DNA of 64,000 nucleotides from positions 1,054,001 through 1,118,000 of the forward strand of contig NZ_FMAC01000001.1 in NCBI RefSeq assembly GCF_900094555.1, in the 5' to 3' direction. The translations under genes were made by a program, and so were the position numbers. The notes under the pieces were generated by a model, which was not told the DNA's origin, made no database searches, and worked only from the letters and a program-made list of their open reading frames with translations. Below are positions 34,755-43,672 of the stretch, one piece after another; the first letter of the stretch is position 1; the number at the start of each line of letters is the position of its first letter. The DNA is from Martinezella hainanensis. Its GTDB lineage: Bacteria > Pseudomonadota > Alphaproteobacteria > Rhizobiales > Rhizobiaceae.

Positions 34755-35771
34755 ATGGTCATGGGTGGTTTCAGCATCGTTGTGATTGCCCTGGTGGTCT
34801 TGGTCATCCTGGTGCTGTTTGCAGGCATCAAGACCGTACCGCAGGGTTATCGATACACGGTCCAGCGCTTCGGTCGCTATATCCGCACGCTAGAGCCGGG
34901 GCTCAATCTGATCGTGCCCTTCATCGAGACGGTCGGCGCGCGCATGAATGTGATGGAACAGGTGCTGGCCGTGCCGACACAGGAGGTCATCACCAAGGAC
35001 AATGCCAGCATCTCGGCCGATGCGGTTGCCTTCTTCCAGGTGCTGAATGCAGCCCAGGCCGCCTATCAGATAACCAATCTCGAAAGCGCGATCCTCAACC
35101 TCACCAAGACCAACATCCGCTCGGTCATGGGCTCGATGGATCTCGACGAGCTGCTGTCGAACCGCGACGCCATCAACGAGCGGCTGCTACGCGTGGTTGA
35201 CGAGGCGGCCGAGCCCTGGGGCATCAAGGTAACGCGCGTTGAAATCAAGGATATCCAGCCGCCGAAGGATCTCGTCGACGCCATGGCGCGGCAGATGAAG
35301 GCAGAGCGCGAAAAGCGTGCGCAGGTTCTGGAGGCGGAAGGCATGCGCAACGCGCAGATCCTGCGTGCCGAAGGCGCCAAGCAGGCCGCCGTGCTCCAGG
35401 CAGAAGGTCAGCGCGAGGCAGCCTTCCGCAATGCCGAGGCGCGCGAACGCCTGGCCGAAGCCGAAGCGAAAGCGACCCGCGTCGTGTCCGAGGCGATCGC
35501 CGAGGGCAACGTGCAGGCGATCAACTACTTCGTCGCGCAGAAATACACCGAAGCGCTGGCGGCGATCGGCTCTGCCGGCAATTCGAAGATCGTACTGATG
35601 CCGATGGAGGCGAGCTCCATCATCGGCTCCCTCGGCGGCATCGGCGCCATCGCTCGCGAAGTCTTCGGCGACAATGGCGACGGCAATGGCGCGCCGCAAC
35701 CGCCCCGCCCGCGCCCGGCCTCCGCCCGCACGACACCCTCGATCAATCCGTTGACGCCGAAGGAGAGCTGA
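34755..35771 (+). CDS. qmcA: SPFH/Band 7 (stomatin-like, QmcA type) membrane protein
   Basis: A 338-residue protein with an N-terminal membrane helix (residues about 7-24), an SPFH/prohibitin domain (VPQGYRYTVQRFGRY through the IKDIQPPKDLVDAM helix start) and a long charged coiled coil (RQMKAEREKRAQVLEAEGMR onward). It ends in a Pro-rich tail. SPFH proteins form large ring oligomers at the inner membrane and influence membrane organisation and FtsH-type proteolysis. It is one base upstream of the NfeD gene; this pair is conserved in bacteria, NfeD being the SPFH partner. A strong GGAGGAG site sets the start. Confidence 0.92.
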   Translation: MVMGGFSIVVIALVVLVILVLFAGIKTVPQGYRYTVQRFGRYIRTLEPGLNLIVPFIETVGARMNVMEQVLAVPTQEVITKDNASISADAVAFFQVLNAAQAAYQITNLESAILNLTKTNIRSVMGSMDLDELLSNRDAINERLLRVVDEAAEPWGIKVTRVEIKDIQPPKDLVDAMARQMKAEREKRAQVLEAEGMRNAQILRAEGAKQAAVLQAEGQREAAFRNAEARERLAEAEAKATRVVSEAIAEGNVQAINYFVAQKYTEALAAIGSAGNSKIVLMPMEASSIIGSLGGIGAIAREVFGDNGDGNGAPQPPRPRPASARTTPSINPLTPKES

Positions 35772-35772
35772 C

Positions 35773-36231
35773 ATGTTCGACAATCTCATCGTCGAACTCG
35801 GCCCCTGGAGCTGGTGGCTCGTGGGTCTGGTGCTGCTTGCCGCCGAGCTCGTCCTGCCGGGCTTCTTCCTTGTGTGGATCGGGCTCGCCGGCATCATCGT
35901 CGGCGCCTTGTCGCTCCTCTTCTGGGAGAACAGCTTCTGGATCTGGCAGGTACAGGGATTGGTCTTCGCAGCCACAGCGGTCATCGTCACCCTCATCGGC
36001 CGCCGTTATCTCTACAACAACAACCAGGTGACCGACGAACCGTTCCTGAACCGGCGCAGCGCCAGCCTCGTCGGGCGCACGGCAACACTCGACCAGCCGA
36101 TCGCCGAAGGCCGGGGACGCATTCGCCTGAACGATACCTATTGGACTGTCAGCGGGCCGGACCTACCGGTCGGCACCCGCGTCAAGGTGGTCGCAAGCAA
36201 CGGCCGCGAACTCACCGTCGAACCGGTCTGA
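35773..36231 (+). CDS. NfeD-family membrane protein
   Basis: A 152-residue NfeD protein of the short class, lacking the ClpP-like protease domain. Two to three membrane helices (residues about 12-34, 36-52 and 58-76) are followed by an OB-fold domain (LVGRTATLDQPIAEGRGRIR, LPVGTRVKVV). It starts one base after the qmcA stop, so the two are translated together. NfeD proteins bind SPFH proteins in the inner membrane. Its TGA abuts the convergent kdsD stop with no spacing (TGATCA), so any terminator must lie within coding DNA. Confidence 0.93.
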   Translation: MFDNLIVELGPWSWWLVGLVLLAAELVLPGFFLVWIGLAGIIVGALSLLFWENSFWIWQVQGLVFAATAVIVTLIGRRYLYNNNQVTDEPFLNRRSASLVGRTATLDQPIAEGRGRIRLNDTYWTVSGPDLPVGTRVKVVASNGRELTVEPV

Positions 36232-37227
36232 TCAGGCGACGCCGATCCGCAGCAGATCGTGGAAATGCACGACGCCGATCGGTCGGCGCGCTTCGTCTAT
36301 GACCATGAGCGCCGAGATATTATGACGGTTGAGCACGGCCATGGCGCTCGTTGCCAGCGTCGTTTCCTTCACCGTCTTCGGATTACGGGTCATCACCTCG
36401 TCGACGCGCATCTCGGCAAGGCTGGTGCCGAGATTGCGAGCGATGTCGCCGTCGGTGACGATGCCGCACAGGCAGCCATCATCATCGATCACACCGACAC
36501 AGCCGAAACGCATTTTCGATAGCGTCATTGCCGCTTCCGGCATGCCGGTTCCAAGTTTCACCAAAGGCACGCGGTCGCCCTTGTGCATGATATCGGCCAC
36601 ATGCGACAGGCTGGCGCCGAGTTTGCCGCCCGGATGAAAGGTGCGGAAATCCTCGGCCGTGAAGCCACGTGCCTCCAGCAGCGCCACGGTCAGCGCATCG
36701 CCGATGGCAAGCTGCAGCAGCGTCGATGTGGTTGGCGCCAGCCCGTGCGGGCAGGCTTCCTGCTCCTTGGGCAGCAGCAGGACGACATCCGACTCGCGAG
36801 CAAGCGTGGAAGTCTCCCCCGCGGTGATGGCGATCATCGGAATCGAAAAACGGCGGGAATAGCTGATGATGCCGCGCAGCTCAGCGCTCTCACCGCCCCA
36901 GGAGATGGCGATGATGACATCAGCCTGCGTGATCATGCCGAGATCGCCATGATTGGCTTCGACCGGATGTACGAAGAAAGCCGGTGTACCCGTGGAAGCC
37001 AGGCTTGCGGCGAGTTTGTTGCCGATATGGCCGCTCTTGCCGACGCCGGTGATGACGACACGGCCGCTGATATCGCCGATAAGCTCGACAGCGCGGCTGA
37101 AGGGCTCGGCCAAGCCGTTGGTCAGCGCGCGTTCCAGCGCCTCCATGCCCCGTCTCTCGGTCTCGATCGTTCGCATTGCGGATTCGATCGCACCGTTCTC
37201 GATGAGTCTTACAGCTCTCTTATTCAT
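36232..37227 (-). CDS. kdsD: Arabinose-5-phosphate isomerase (KpsF/GutQ family)
   Basis: A 331-residue enzyme converting ribulose-5-phosphate to arabinose-5-phosphate, the first step toward Kdo for lipopolysaccharide. An SIS domain (about 40-185) holds VVITGVGKSGHIGNKLAASL and the conserved His-Gly of EANHGDLGM; two CBS domains follow (about 208-262 and 275-330). Domain order and length are normal. The TGA overlaps, in palindromic TGATCA, the opposite nfeD stop. No signal peptide. Its partner Kdo genes are outside the window; galU further right serves the same envelope pathways. Confidence 0.93.
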   Translation of the reverse strand: MNKRAVRLIENGAIESAMRTIETERRGMEALERALTNGLAEPFSRAVELIGDISGRVVITGVGKSGHIGNKLAASLASTGTPAFFVHPVEANHGDLGMITQADVIIAISWGGESAELRGIISYSRRFSIPMIAITAGETSTLARESDVVLLLPKEQEACPHGLAPTTSTLLQLAIGDALTVALLEARGFTAEDFRTFHPGGKLGASLSHVADIMHKGDRVPLVKLGTGMPEAAMTLSKMRFGCVGVIDDDGCLCGIVTDGDIARNLGTSLAEMRVDEVMTRNPKTVKETTLATSAMAVLNRHNISALMVIDEARRPIGVVHFHDLLRIGVA

Positions 37228-37424
37228 GAGCGAGGCCTAACGCTTTTCTGCAAATCTGTCCACCAAAGATCGACTTATGGCGATGCGACAACCTGCAACG
37301 CCTTCCCGACAAATATTATCGAACCCTTTCTTGTCGCCATCGCTTGGCAACCAAGCGTTAACCACGCAGCTTTACACTTGGGTAAGAATTTAGGTCATTT
37401 CCAGCAGGGTCAGATATAAACAAC

Positions 37425-38942
37425 ATGGGCATCGGCAAGGACAAGGCGGGTCATGGTGCCTTCCGGCTGGCGGCATGGGCGGGTTCCGCCATGCTCAGCT
37501 GGGGTATCGCATTCGCCGCTCCGCTGCCGGCCAACGCCCAATCGCTGTCAGCCGACCAGAACCTCGACGATACGTTGCCTGCCCCGACATCGGCATCCCC
37601 AACCGATCCGAATGCCGCGCCCGCGGCCGATACCCAGGCAGCTCAATCGGCGAACCAGACATCGACCGGCAGTGATACGGCGCCGAATATGCGCCTCCGG
37701 CTCGGTGGTATCGACCCCACAACCACCGGCTCGACACTGGATAACGATCTGCGCCGCGTAAATCTGCGCGAACCAGGCGTTGATGACTTGAGAGCCCGCC
37801 AGTATCCGGATCGGGCAGACGTCCAGGGCATCCCGCTCGGCACCTTCACTCTGAAGCCTTCGATCAACCAGTCGATCAATGTCGAACGGGATCGCACCGG
37901 CGACACCAAGGACAATCGCGGCTTCCTGCAGACCGACTTGCGCAGCACCCTGACTTCGGACTGGGACCGGCATGCGCTGACCGTCACCGGCGAAGGCGTC
38001 TGGCAGAAGAACATCAGCGGCACCGGCGAGGAAAAGCCGACCGTCAATCTTAATGCCGACCTGCGCCTGGATCTTCCCGCCGACACGACGGCGCATGTCA
38101 CCGCCGGCTATCAATTCTATCGCGAGGATACGAGCGATCCCAACGCGATCGCCGGCGCCTCGAAGCAATCCGCCGTCAACCAGTACACGGCCGGGCTCTC
38201 TCTGGAGCGCGATTTCGGCCTGCTGCGCGGCACGACGGCCGTGGCGCTGACACGCAGTGTCTATTCCAATGCCGTACTCTCCGACGGGACAACGGTCACC
38301 CTCAGCGACCGCAACCAGACGGCCGGAACCTGGCGCGGACGCATCGGCTACGAACTATCGCCGGCGATCATTCCCTTCGTCGAAGTCGATCTCGGCCGTG
38401 CCGTCTACGACCAGACGCGCGACAGCAACGGCTATGCCCGCTCGAATCAGAGCTATGGCGGCAAGGGCGGCGTCGAATTCGACCTCGGCGAAAAATTCAA
38501 GGGCGAGCTCGGATTCGGTTACCAGCACACGCAATTCGACGATTCGCGCCTCGCCTCGGTCGACTCGCCGACGATCGACGGCAGTCTCGCCTGGTCGCCG
38601 CAGCGCGGCACCGATATCAGCGTCGGCCTTTCGACTACGGTCCAGCCCTCCACCACGGCCGGCCTCAGCGGCTACACCGCCTATCAGCTCACGAGCACCG
38701 TAAGCCATCAGCTGCGCGACGATCTCACCGCCAAGCTGACGGGAGGCCCGACCTGGCGCAATTACCCCTCCAATGGCAGTGCCGCCGACGAGGTCGAATA
38801 CGACGCCGCTTTCGGGCTGACCTGGGGCATCAACCGTTACCTCGATCTCACCAGCAATGTCGGCTATCAGCTGACGACGAGGGATGTGGGCGACAGCACC
38901 CGCCAGTTCCAGGCCGGCCTGGGCTTGACCGTAAAACGCTGA
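37425..38942 (+). CDS. Outer-membrane beta-barrel protein
   Basis: A 505-residue exported protein. The signal peptide (MLSWGIAFAAPLPANAQ) is preceded by a 20-residue basic extension. A disordered Pro/Ala/Thr/Asp segment (about 40-95) leads to a long run of alternating polar/hydrophobic strands with repeated motifs such as TLKPSINQSINVERD, TAGLSLERDFG and GGKGGVEFDLGEKFKGELG. It ends QFQAGLGLTVKR, typical of outer-membrane barrels of the BBP2-like type. Function is unknown; it may be a porin-like or exopolysaccharide-linked barrel. A bidirectional terminator follows. No clear SD precedes the ATG at 37425. Confidence 0.82.
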   Translation: MGIGKDKAGHGAFRLAAWAGSAMLSWGIAFAAPLPANAQSLSADQNLDDTLPAPTSASPTDPNAAPAADTQAAQSANQTSTGSDTAPNMRLRLGGIDPTTTGSTLDNDLRRVNLREPGVDDLRARQYPDRADVQGIPLGTFTLKPSINQSINVERDRTGDTKDNRGFLQTDLRSTLTSDWDRHALTVTGEGVWQKNISGTGEEKPTVNLNADLRLDLPADTTAHVTAGYQFYREDTSDPNAIAGASKQSAVNQYTAGLSLERDFGLLRGTTAVALTRSVYSNAVLSDGTTVTLSDRNQTAGTWRGRIGYELSPAIIPFVEVDLGRAVYDQTRDSNGYARSNQSYGGKGGVEFDLGEKFKGELGFGYQHTQFDDSRLASVDSPTIDGSLAWSPQRGTDISVGLSTTVQPSTTAGLSGYTAYQLTSTVSHQLRDDLTAKLTGGPTWRNYPSNGSAADEVEYDAAFGLTWGINRYLDLTSNVGYQLTTRDVGDSTRQFQAGLGLTVKR

Positions 38943-38983
38943 ACACCGCCTTCGCTTGAACCCAAGTCATCCGCTCAAATGAA

Positions 38984-39018
38984 TTGAGGCCCGGCAGATG
39001 CCAGGCCTCAAGATTTTC
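38984..39018. terminator. Bidirectional terminator between barrel gene and galU
   Basis: TTGAGGCC (38984-38991) pairs with GGCCTCAA (39004-39011); GATTTTCTT follows on the plus strand. It lies between two convergent genes. Confidence 0.65.
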
Positions 39019-39035
39019 TTCAAAAGGTCAAACCC

Positions 39036-39923
39036 TTATTTCAAGGCCGAAATCAGCGCCTTGAAATCGTCCTCGATGGTCGGACGAATATCGTCGCGCG
39101 CCAAGGCGAAGGCGACATTGGCGAGGATGAAGCCATCCTTTGCACCACAGTCGAAAGTCTGGCCCTGGAAGTGATAGCCGGCGAAATCCTGCGTCTTGGC
39201 AAGCTTCAGCATGCCGTCCGTCAGCTGGATCTCGTTGCCGGCGCCGCGCTCCTGGCTTTCCAGGATACGGAAGATTTCCGGCTGCAGAATGTAGCGGCCG
39301 TTGATGAAGAAGTTGGACGGAGCCGTGCCCTTGGCCGGCTTTTCGACCATCTCCGTGATGCGGAAACCGCTGCCGATCGTCTCGCCGACACCGACGATAC
39401 CGTATTTGTGGGTCTGGTCGGGAGCGCATTCCTCGACGGCGATGACGTTGCCGCCGCTATGCTCGTAAAGCTCGATCATGCCCTTCATGCAGCCCTTTTC
39501 GGCGCGCATGACCATGTCGGGCAGCAGCAGCGCAAACGGCTCGTCGCCGACGATCTCGCGGGCACACCAGACGGCGTGGCCGAGGCCCAGCGGCTCCTGC
39601 TGGCGCGTGAAGCTCGCCGTGCCGGCCTTCGGCAGCAGGCCGTTCAACAGCGATAGTTCGGCATTCTTGTTGCGCTGGCGCAGCGTCTGCTCGAGCTCGA
39701 ACTGAATGTCGAAATAGTCTTCTATGACGTGCTTGCTGCGGCCGGTCACGAAGACGAAATGCTCGATGCCAGCTTCCATCGCCTCGTCGACGACATATTG
39801 GATGACCGGCTTGTCCACGACGGTCAGCATTTCCTTCGGCACCGCCTTGGTCGCCGGCAAGAACCGCGTCCCTAGTCCGGCAACCGGAAATACTGCCTTA
39901 CGAACCTTCTTATGCTGTCCCAC
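39036..39923 (-). CDS. galU: UTP-glucose-1-phosphate uridylyltransferase
   Basis: A 295-residue nucleotidyltransferase making UDP-glucose from UTP and glucose-1-phosphate, the precursor of exopolysaccharide, LPS and cyclic glucans. The N-terminal [20 protein letters not shown] is the nucleotide-binding GxGxRxxPxTK loop; [17 protein letters not shown] and the C-terminal [18 protein letters not shown] are family hallmarks. Length is standard. The start has AGGAGGT close upstream. It is divergent from the lytic transglycosylase gene across about 200 bases. Confidence 0.96.
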   Translation of the reverse strand: MGQHKKVRKAVFPVAGLGTRFLPATKAVPKEMLTVVDKPVIQYVVDEAMEAGIEHFVFVTGRSKHVIEDYFDIQFELEQTLRQRNKNAELSLLNGLLPKAGTASFTRQQEPLGLGHAVWCAREIVGDEPFALLLPDMVMRAEKGCMKGMIELYEHSGGNVIAVEECAPDQTHKYGIVGVGETIGSGFRITEMVEKPAKGTAPSNFFINGRYILQPEIFRILESQERGAGNEIQLTDGMLKLAKTQDFAGYHFQGQTFDCGAKDGFILANVAFALARDDIRPTIEDDFKALISALK

Positions 39924-40126
39924 TCATACCTCCTGGGCATTAAATCAGTTGGCACCAAGCCATTCTAAAGGTCAGTAGATTAAATTTGCTACTGTTTTGC
40001 AAATAATGACTGATGCGGACTTCCATGGTAAAGAATTTGTTGACTTCGTTCGTTTAGCGTCACGCATGGGCCGATGCTATGTGCATCGCCGCACCGAAAT
40101 CCAACGATTGATGGACAAGGCTGTAG

Positions 40127-41350
40127 ATGACCGTAAACCGCAAACACTCCCTTCGTGGTCTCGCTCTGGCGCTCGCGCTCGGCGCCTTGGCGGGATTCCT
40201 TCCCGTTAACGCCAATGCTGACCCTGGGTTCCAAAAATGGATCGCGGGCTTCTACGCTACCGCCGCAAAGAGCGGCATTACGCAATCGACCTACCGCAAT
40301 GCATTTGCCGGCGTGACGGACCCAGACCCCACGGTCCTCGAAAAAGCGCAGTACCAACCGGAATTCAAGTCCCAAATCTGGGATTACCTCGACTCCCGTG
40401 TCAATCCCTATACGGTCGATATTGGCCGCAAGATGGCAGTCAAGTACGGGTCCACACTGCGCACGCTCGAACAGCACTTCGGCGTCGACCGCAATATCAT
40501 GCTGGCCATCTGGTCGATGGAATCGAATTACGGCGAGGTTCTGGCCAAGAACGATCGGCTGCACTACGTGCCCCGCGCACTGGCGACGCTTGCCTATGCC
40601 GATCCGAAGCGGGCGAACTATGCCAAGAAGCAGCTCATCGCCGCGCTGAAGATCCTGCAAAAGGGCGATATCTCGCGCAAGGACCTGAACGGTTCCTGGG
40701 CCGGCGCCATGGGCCATACGCAGTTCATTCCGACCAGCTACCTGCTCTATGCCGTCGATGCCGATGGCAGCGGCCATGCCGATATCTGGAATTCCATTCC
40801 GGACGCCCTGGCGACGACAGCCAATCTTCTCGCCAAGAACGGCTGGGATACCGGCCGTACCTGGGGTTATGAAGTCGTCGTGCCACCGGGCGGCAGCGCC
40901 CAGGCCGGCAAGACACATACGATTGCGCAATGGGCGGCCCTCGGCTTCGTGCGCCCCAACGGCAAGGGCTTCCGCACGACCTCCGATCGCGCGCAGCTGA
41001 AGATGCCCGGCGGTCCGAATGGTCCCGGCTTCCTGATGGCCGGAAACTTCTTCACCATCAAGCGCTACAATGCCTCCGACAGCTATGCGCTCGCCGTCGG
41101 TCTGCTCGCGGACCAGATCGCCGGCTATGGCGGCATGCAGCAATCCTGGCCTCGCCCGAGCGGCGCGCTCGACGTCAAGCAGAAATTCGAGCTGCAGACG
41201 CGTTTGAAGGAGCTCGGTTATTATGACGGCGTGGTCGATGGCAATTTCGGCTCGGGCTCCAAGGCTGCGATATCAGCCGTTCAGGAACGCATGGGCATGG
41301 ATGCGGATGGCGAGCCCTCGATGAGCCTGCTGAAGGCATTGCGCAAGTAA
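40127..41350 (+). CDS. Lytic murein transglycosylase (MltB-like) with PG-binding domain
   Basis: A 407-residue exported enzyme. After the signal peptide (LALALGALAGFLPVNANA) an SLT_2/MltB domain carries the catalytic Glu in LAIWSMESNYGEVLA, with AGAMGHTQFIPTSYL and the family's ATTANLLAKNGW segment. A C-terminal peptidoglycan-binding helix bundle follows (LQTRLKELGYYDGVVDG). It cleaves the glycan backbone to 1,6-anhydromuramic ends during wall turnover. No lipobox is present, so it is a soluble periplasmic form. The DUF459 hydrolase follows 80 bases later, on the same strand. Confidence 0.93.
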   Translation: MTVNRKHSLRGLALALALGALAGFLPVNANADPGFQKWIAGFYATAAKSGITQSTYRNAFAGVTDPDPTVLEKAQYQPEFKSQIWDYLDSRVNPYTVDIGRKMAVKYGSTLRTLEQHFGVDRNIMLAIWSMESNYGEVLAKNDRLHYVPRALATLAYADPKRANYAKKQLIAALKILQKGDISRKDLNGSWAGAMGHTQFIPTSYLLYAVDADGSGHADIWNSIPDALATTANLLAKNGWDTGRTWGYEVVVPPGGSAQAGKTHTIAQWAALGFVRPNGKGFRTTSDRAQLKMPGGPNGPGFLMAGNFFTIKRYNASDSYALAVGLLADQIAGYGGMQQSWPRPSGALDVKQKFELQTRLKELGYYDGVVDGNFGSGSKAAISAVQERMGMDADGEPSMSLLKALRK

Positions 41351-41430
41351 GCCGCGTCGAGCGAATCCGGGATCGCCGGACGATGAAATCGTCCTCATGC
41401 GACCACGGAGTCGTGAGCGGAAAAGAAGCT

Positions 41431-42621
41431 ATGATGAAACACTCTGCCCGCGCGACCATGGCAACTCTAAGGATTGTTCTGACGGCATTCCTCGCCGTCA
41501 TCATCGCGCTTGGCTGCCTGCCGAACATGGCACAGGCGCAGGAGCGGCCGCGGCGAAACCTGCTGGACATGCTGTTTGGCACCCGCGAGCCCGATTATCC
41601 GGACCAACCGGCCGAGCAGCCGCCGCCGCGGCGCAAGGTACAGCCAAAGAAGCGGCCGACCCCGCCGCCGCGCCAGCCGGTCGCGCAGCCGGAAACGCCG
41701 CCACCGGCGGAAAAGCTTCCCGACGCCAAGACCATCCTCGTTGTCGGCGATTTCCTGGCGAGCGGCTTGGCAACCGGGCTGGAGGATGCCTTCTCCACCT
41801 CCCCCGGCGTCGTCGTCCAGTCGCGCGGCAACGTCGCCTCCGGCCTCGTGCGGCAGGACTACTACAATTGGCCGCAGCAATTACCCGGGATGATCGACCA
41901 GCTGAAGCCGGCCATGGTCGTCGTCATGATCGGCGCCAACGACCGCCAGCAGATGATCGGCGATGGGCTCAACGAGAAGTACGGCACCGACCCGTGGTTT
42001 CTCGCCTATGAGGAGCGCGTACAGCAATTCGCCAAGCTGGTGACGAGCCGCCACATTCCTTTGCTCTGGGTCGGCCTGCCCTCCTTCGGCTCTGATCAGC
42101 TGACCGCCAGCGCGGTCAAGCTCAATCAGGTTTACCAGAGCCAGATGACCAGCGTCGGCGGCGAATTCATCGACATATGGGACGGATTTACCGACCAGAA
42201 CGGCGAATTCATCGTCACCGGTTCGGATATCAACGGCCAGCAGGTCCGGTTGAGGACGGCGGACGGCGTCAATCTGACGGCAGCCGGCAAGCGCAAGGTC
42301 GCCTTCTATCTGGAGAAGTCTGCCCGCCGAATCCTGGGCGATCAGGCAAGCCCCGACATCACGCGCCTGGACACCGGCAATCCGCCGCCGGCGCAACAGG
42401 CCAATCTTCCCGGCGCAGAATCGGAAAAGATCACCCGTACGCAACCCATAAGCCTCTCCGACCCCGATCTCGACGGCGGCTCGCAGCTTCTCGGCAGCAC
42501 CCCTGTCCCTGCGGCGGTGACATCATCGCCACGCGATCTTCTGGTCGAGAAGGGCCAGATGGACCCGGCGCCGATCGGTCGTGTGGACGACTACAGATTG
42601 CCAGGATCGGTCGCGCGGTAG
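41431..42621 (+). CDS. DUF459 SGNH-hydrolase family protein
   Basis: A 396-residue exported or anchored protein. A signal/anchor (LRIVLTAFLAVIIALGCLP) is followed by a Pro/Arg-rich stretch of about 80 residues and a DUF459 SGNH-like domain: TILVVGDFLASGLA (block I, with Asp where the usual Ser lies in GDSL), VVMIGANDRQ (block III Asn) and later the catalytic-type Asp/His region. Some DUF459 members act in cell-wall or polysaccharide modification. The double ATG at 41431/41434 is preferred to a frame start 16 codons upstream. It follows the transglycosylase, consistent with wall work. Confidence 0.8.
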   Translation: MMKHSARATMATLRIVLTAFLAVIIALGCLPNMAQAQERPRRNLLDMLFGTREPDYPDQPAEQPPPRRKVQPKKRPTPPPRQPVAQPETPPPAEKLPDAKTILVVGDFLASGLATGLEDAFSTSPGVVVQSRGNVASGLVRQDYYNWPQQLPGMIDQLKPAMVVVMIGANDRQQMIGDGLNEKYGTDPWFLAYEERVQQFAKLVTSRHIPLLWVGLPSFGSDQLTASAVKLNQVYQSQMTSVGGEFIDIWDGFTDQNGEFIVTGSDINGQQVRLRTADGVNLTAAGKRKVAFYLEKSARRILGDQASPDITRLDTGNPPPAQQANLPGAESEKITRTQPISLSDPDLDGGSQLLGSTPVPAAVTSSPRDLLVEKGQMDPAPIGRVDDYRLPGSVAR

Positions 42622-42672
42622 ATATCGCGGACGCCGTTTGACAACAATGCACCCCGCCAATAGAAGAGTTGC

Positions 42673-43609
42673 ATGAGCACCAAGAGCGCAGATCATATCG
42701 ATCGTTACCGCACCTGCCCGCAGGCTGCGATTGTGCGCGCTTTCTCCGGCCGAGGTCTCCGCGTCCAGTCGTGACAGCCGGAGCGATTGGCGTGTCCGGC
42801 GGCTGCTGGACGTAAAGCCCTCACCTCAGGACATCAACGTTGCCCATGGAGAATGGCACGTGCTCACTATCTATAACGTCAATTCGCTCGTTCACTGGGA
42901 AGAGCGGGACATCAAGTTGCGCGACGACTTCGTCCGGTTCTTTTCCGACGAAGTGGCGAGCTTCCTGCGATCTTCAAACCCCGCCTGGGATATCCGAAGA
43001 GTCGAGGCTCCGACCCTGATGCCTCGAAACCTCGTCTCGGATGCCTATTCCAATTCGGACATATGGGCACAGCAGCAAATGTCGAACACCGAGGCCGAAC
43101 TCGTGCTGCGGCCGGAAACGACACCCTCAACCTACATCTACATGCAGCACCTGCTCGTAAATCATTAGAGAACAAGACTGCCGCTATGCGTCTGGCAGGC
43201 GGGTAAATCCTATCGCCGGGAGCAGGACCAGCCGAGCAAGCATGTGCGGCTCAAGGAATTCTGGCAGCTCGAGTTCCAATGCGCCTTCACCGCCGACAGC
43301 GGCAATGACTACCATGCCGCCTCGCTGGAACCGGTTCGCCGGATGATCGCCTCGGTGATCCATCTGCCGACGCGGATCGTGCCGTCCGATCGCTTGCCGG
43401 CCTATTCCCAGGTCACGATGGATATCGAGGTCGACAACGGCGACAAATGGATGGAGGTCTGCTCGATTTCGAGACGCACGGACTTCCCCCAGCGCTATCG
43501 CAGCCAGCAGAAGAAAGGGCCGGCGATAGACCATGACGTCGCGGTGCTGGAAATTGCCATCGGTCTCGACCGCTGCATCTACAACTGGAACATCGCCGCA
43601 AGCCGATAA
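42673..43609 (+). pseudogene. Glycyl-tRNA-synthetase-like class II synthetase core, interrupted by in-frame TAG
   Basis: One frame runs 42731-43609 and encodes a compact class II synthetase core, broken only by a TAG at 43166-43168. Before it, ELVLRPETTPSTYIYMQHLL resembles the GlyRS RPET motif. After it, LPLCVWQAGKSYRREQDQPS and LKEFWQLEFQC form motif 2, and LEIAIGLDRCIY forms motif 3. The likely N-terminus (ATG 42673, MSTKSADHIDRYRTCPQAAI) is in a different frame that stops at 42772-42774, so a frameshift near 42735-42772 is also implied. Two lesions suggest a pseudogene; suppression, two-part translation or sequencing error cannot be excluded. Confidence 0.75.
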
Positions 43610-43613
43610 CGAC

Positions 43614-43644
43614 AAAGGCCGGGTTCATTGCGAACCCGGCCTTT
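43614..43644. terminator. Bidirectional terminator beside gltD
   Basis: AAAGGCCGGGTTC (43614-43626) and GAACCCGGCCTTT (43632-43644) form a perfect 13-bp stem with a 5-base loop. It lies between the synthetase-like gene and the convergent gltD stop. Confidence 0.8.
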
Positions 43645-43672
43645 GGTCACAACATGAAAACAGCCGCGAATT

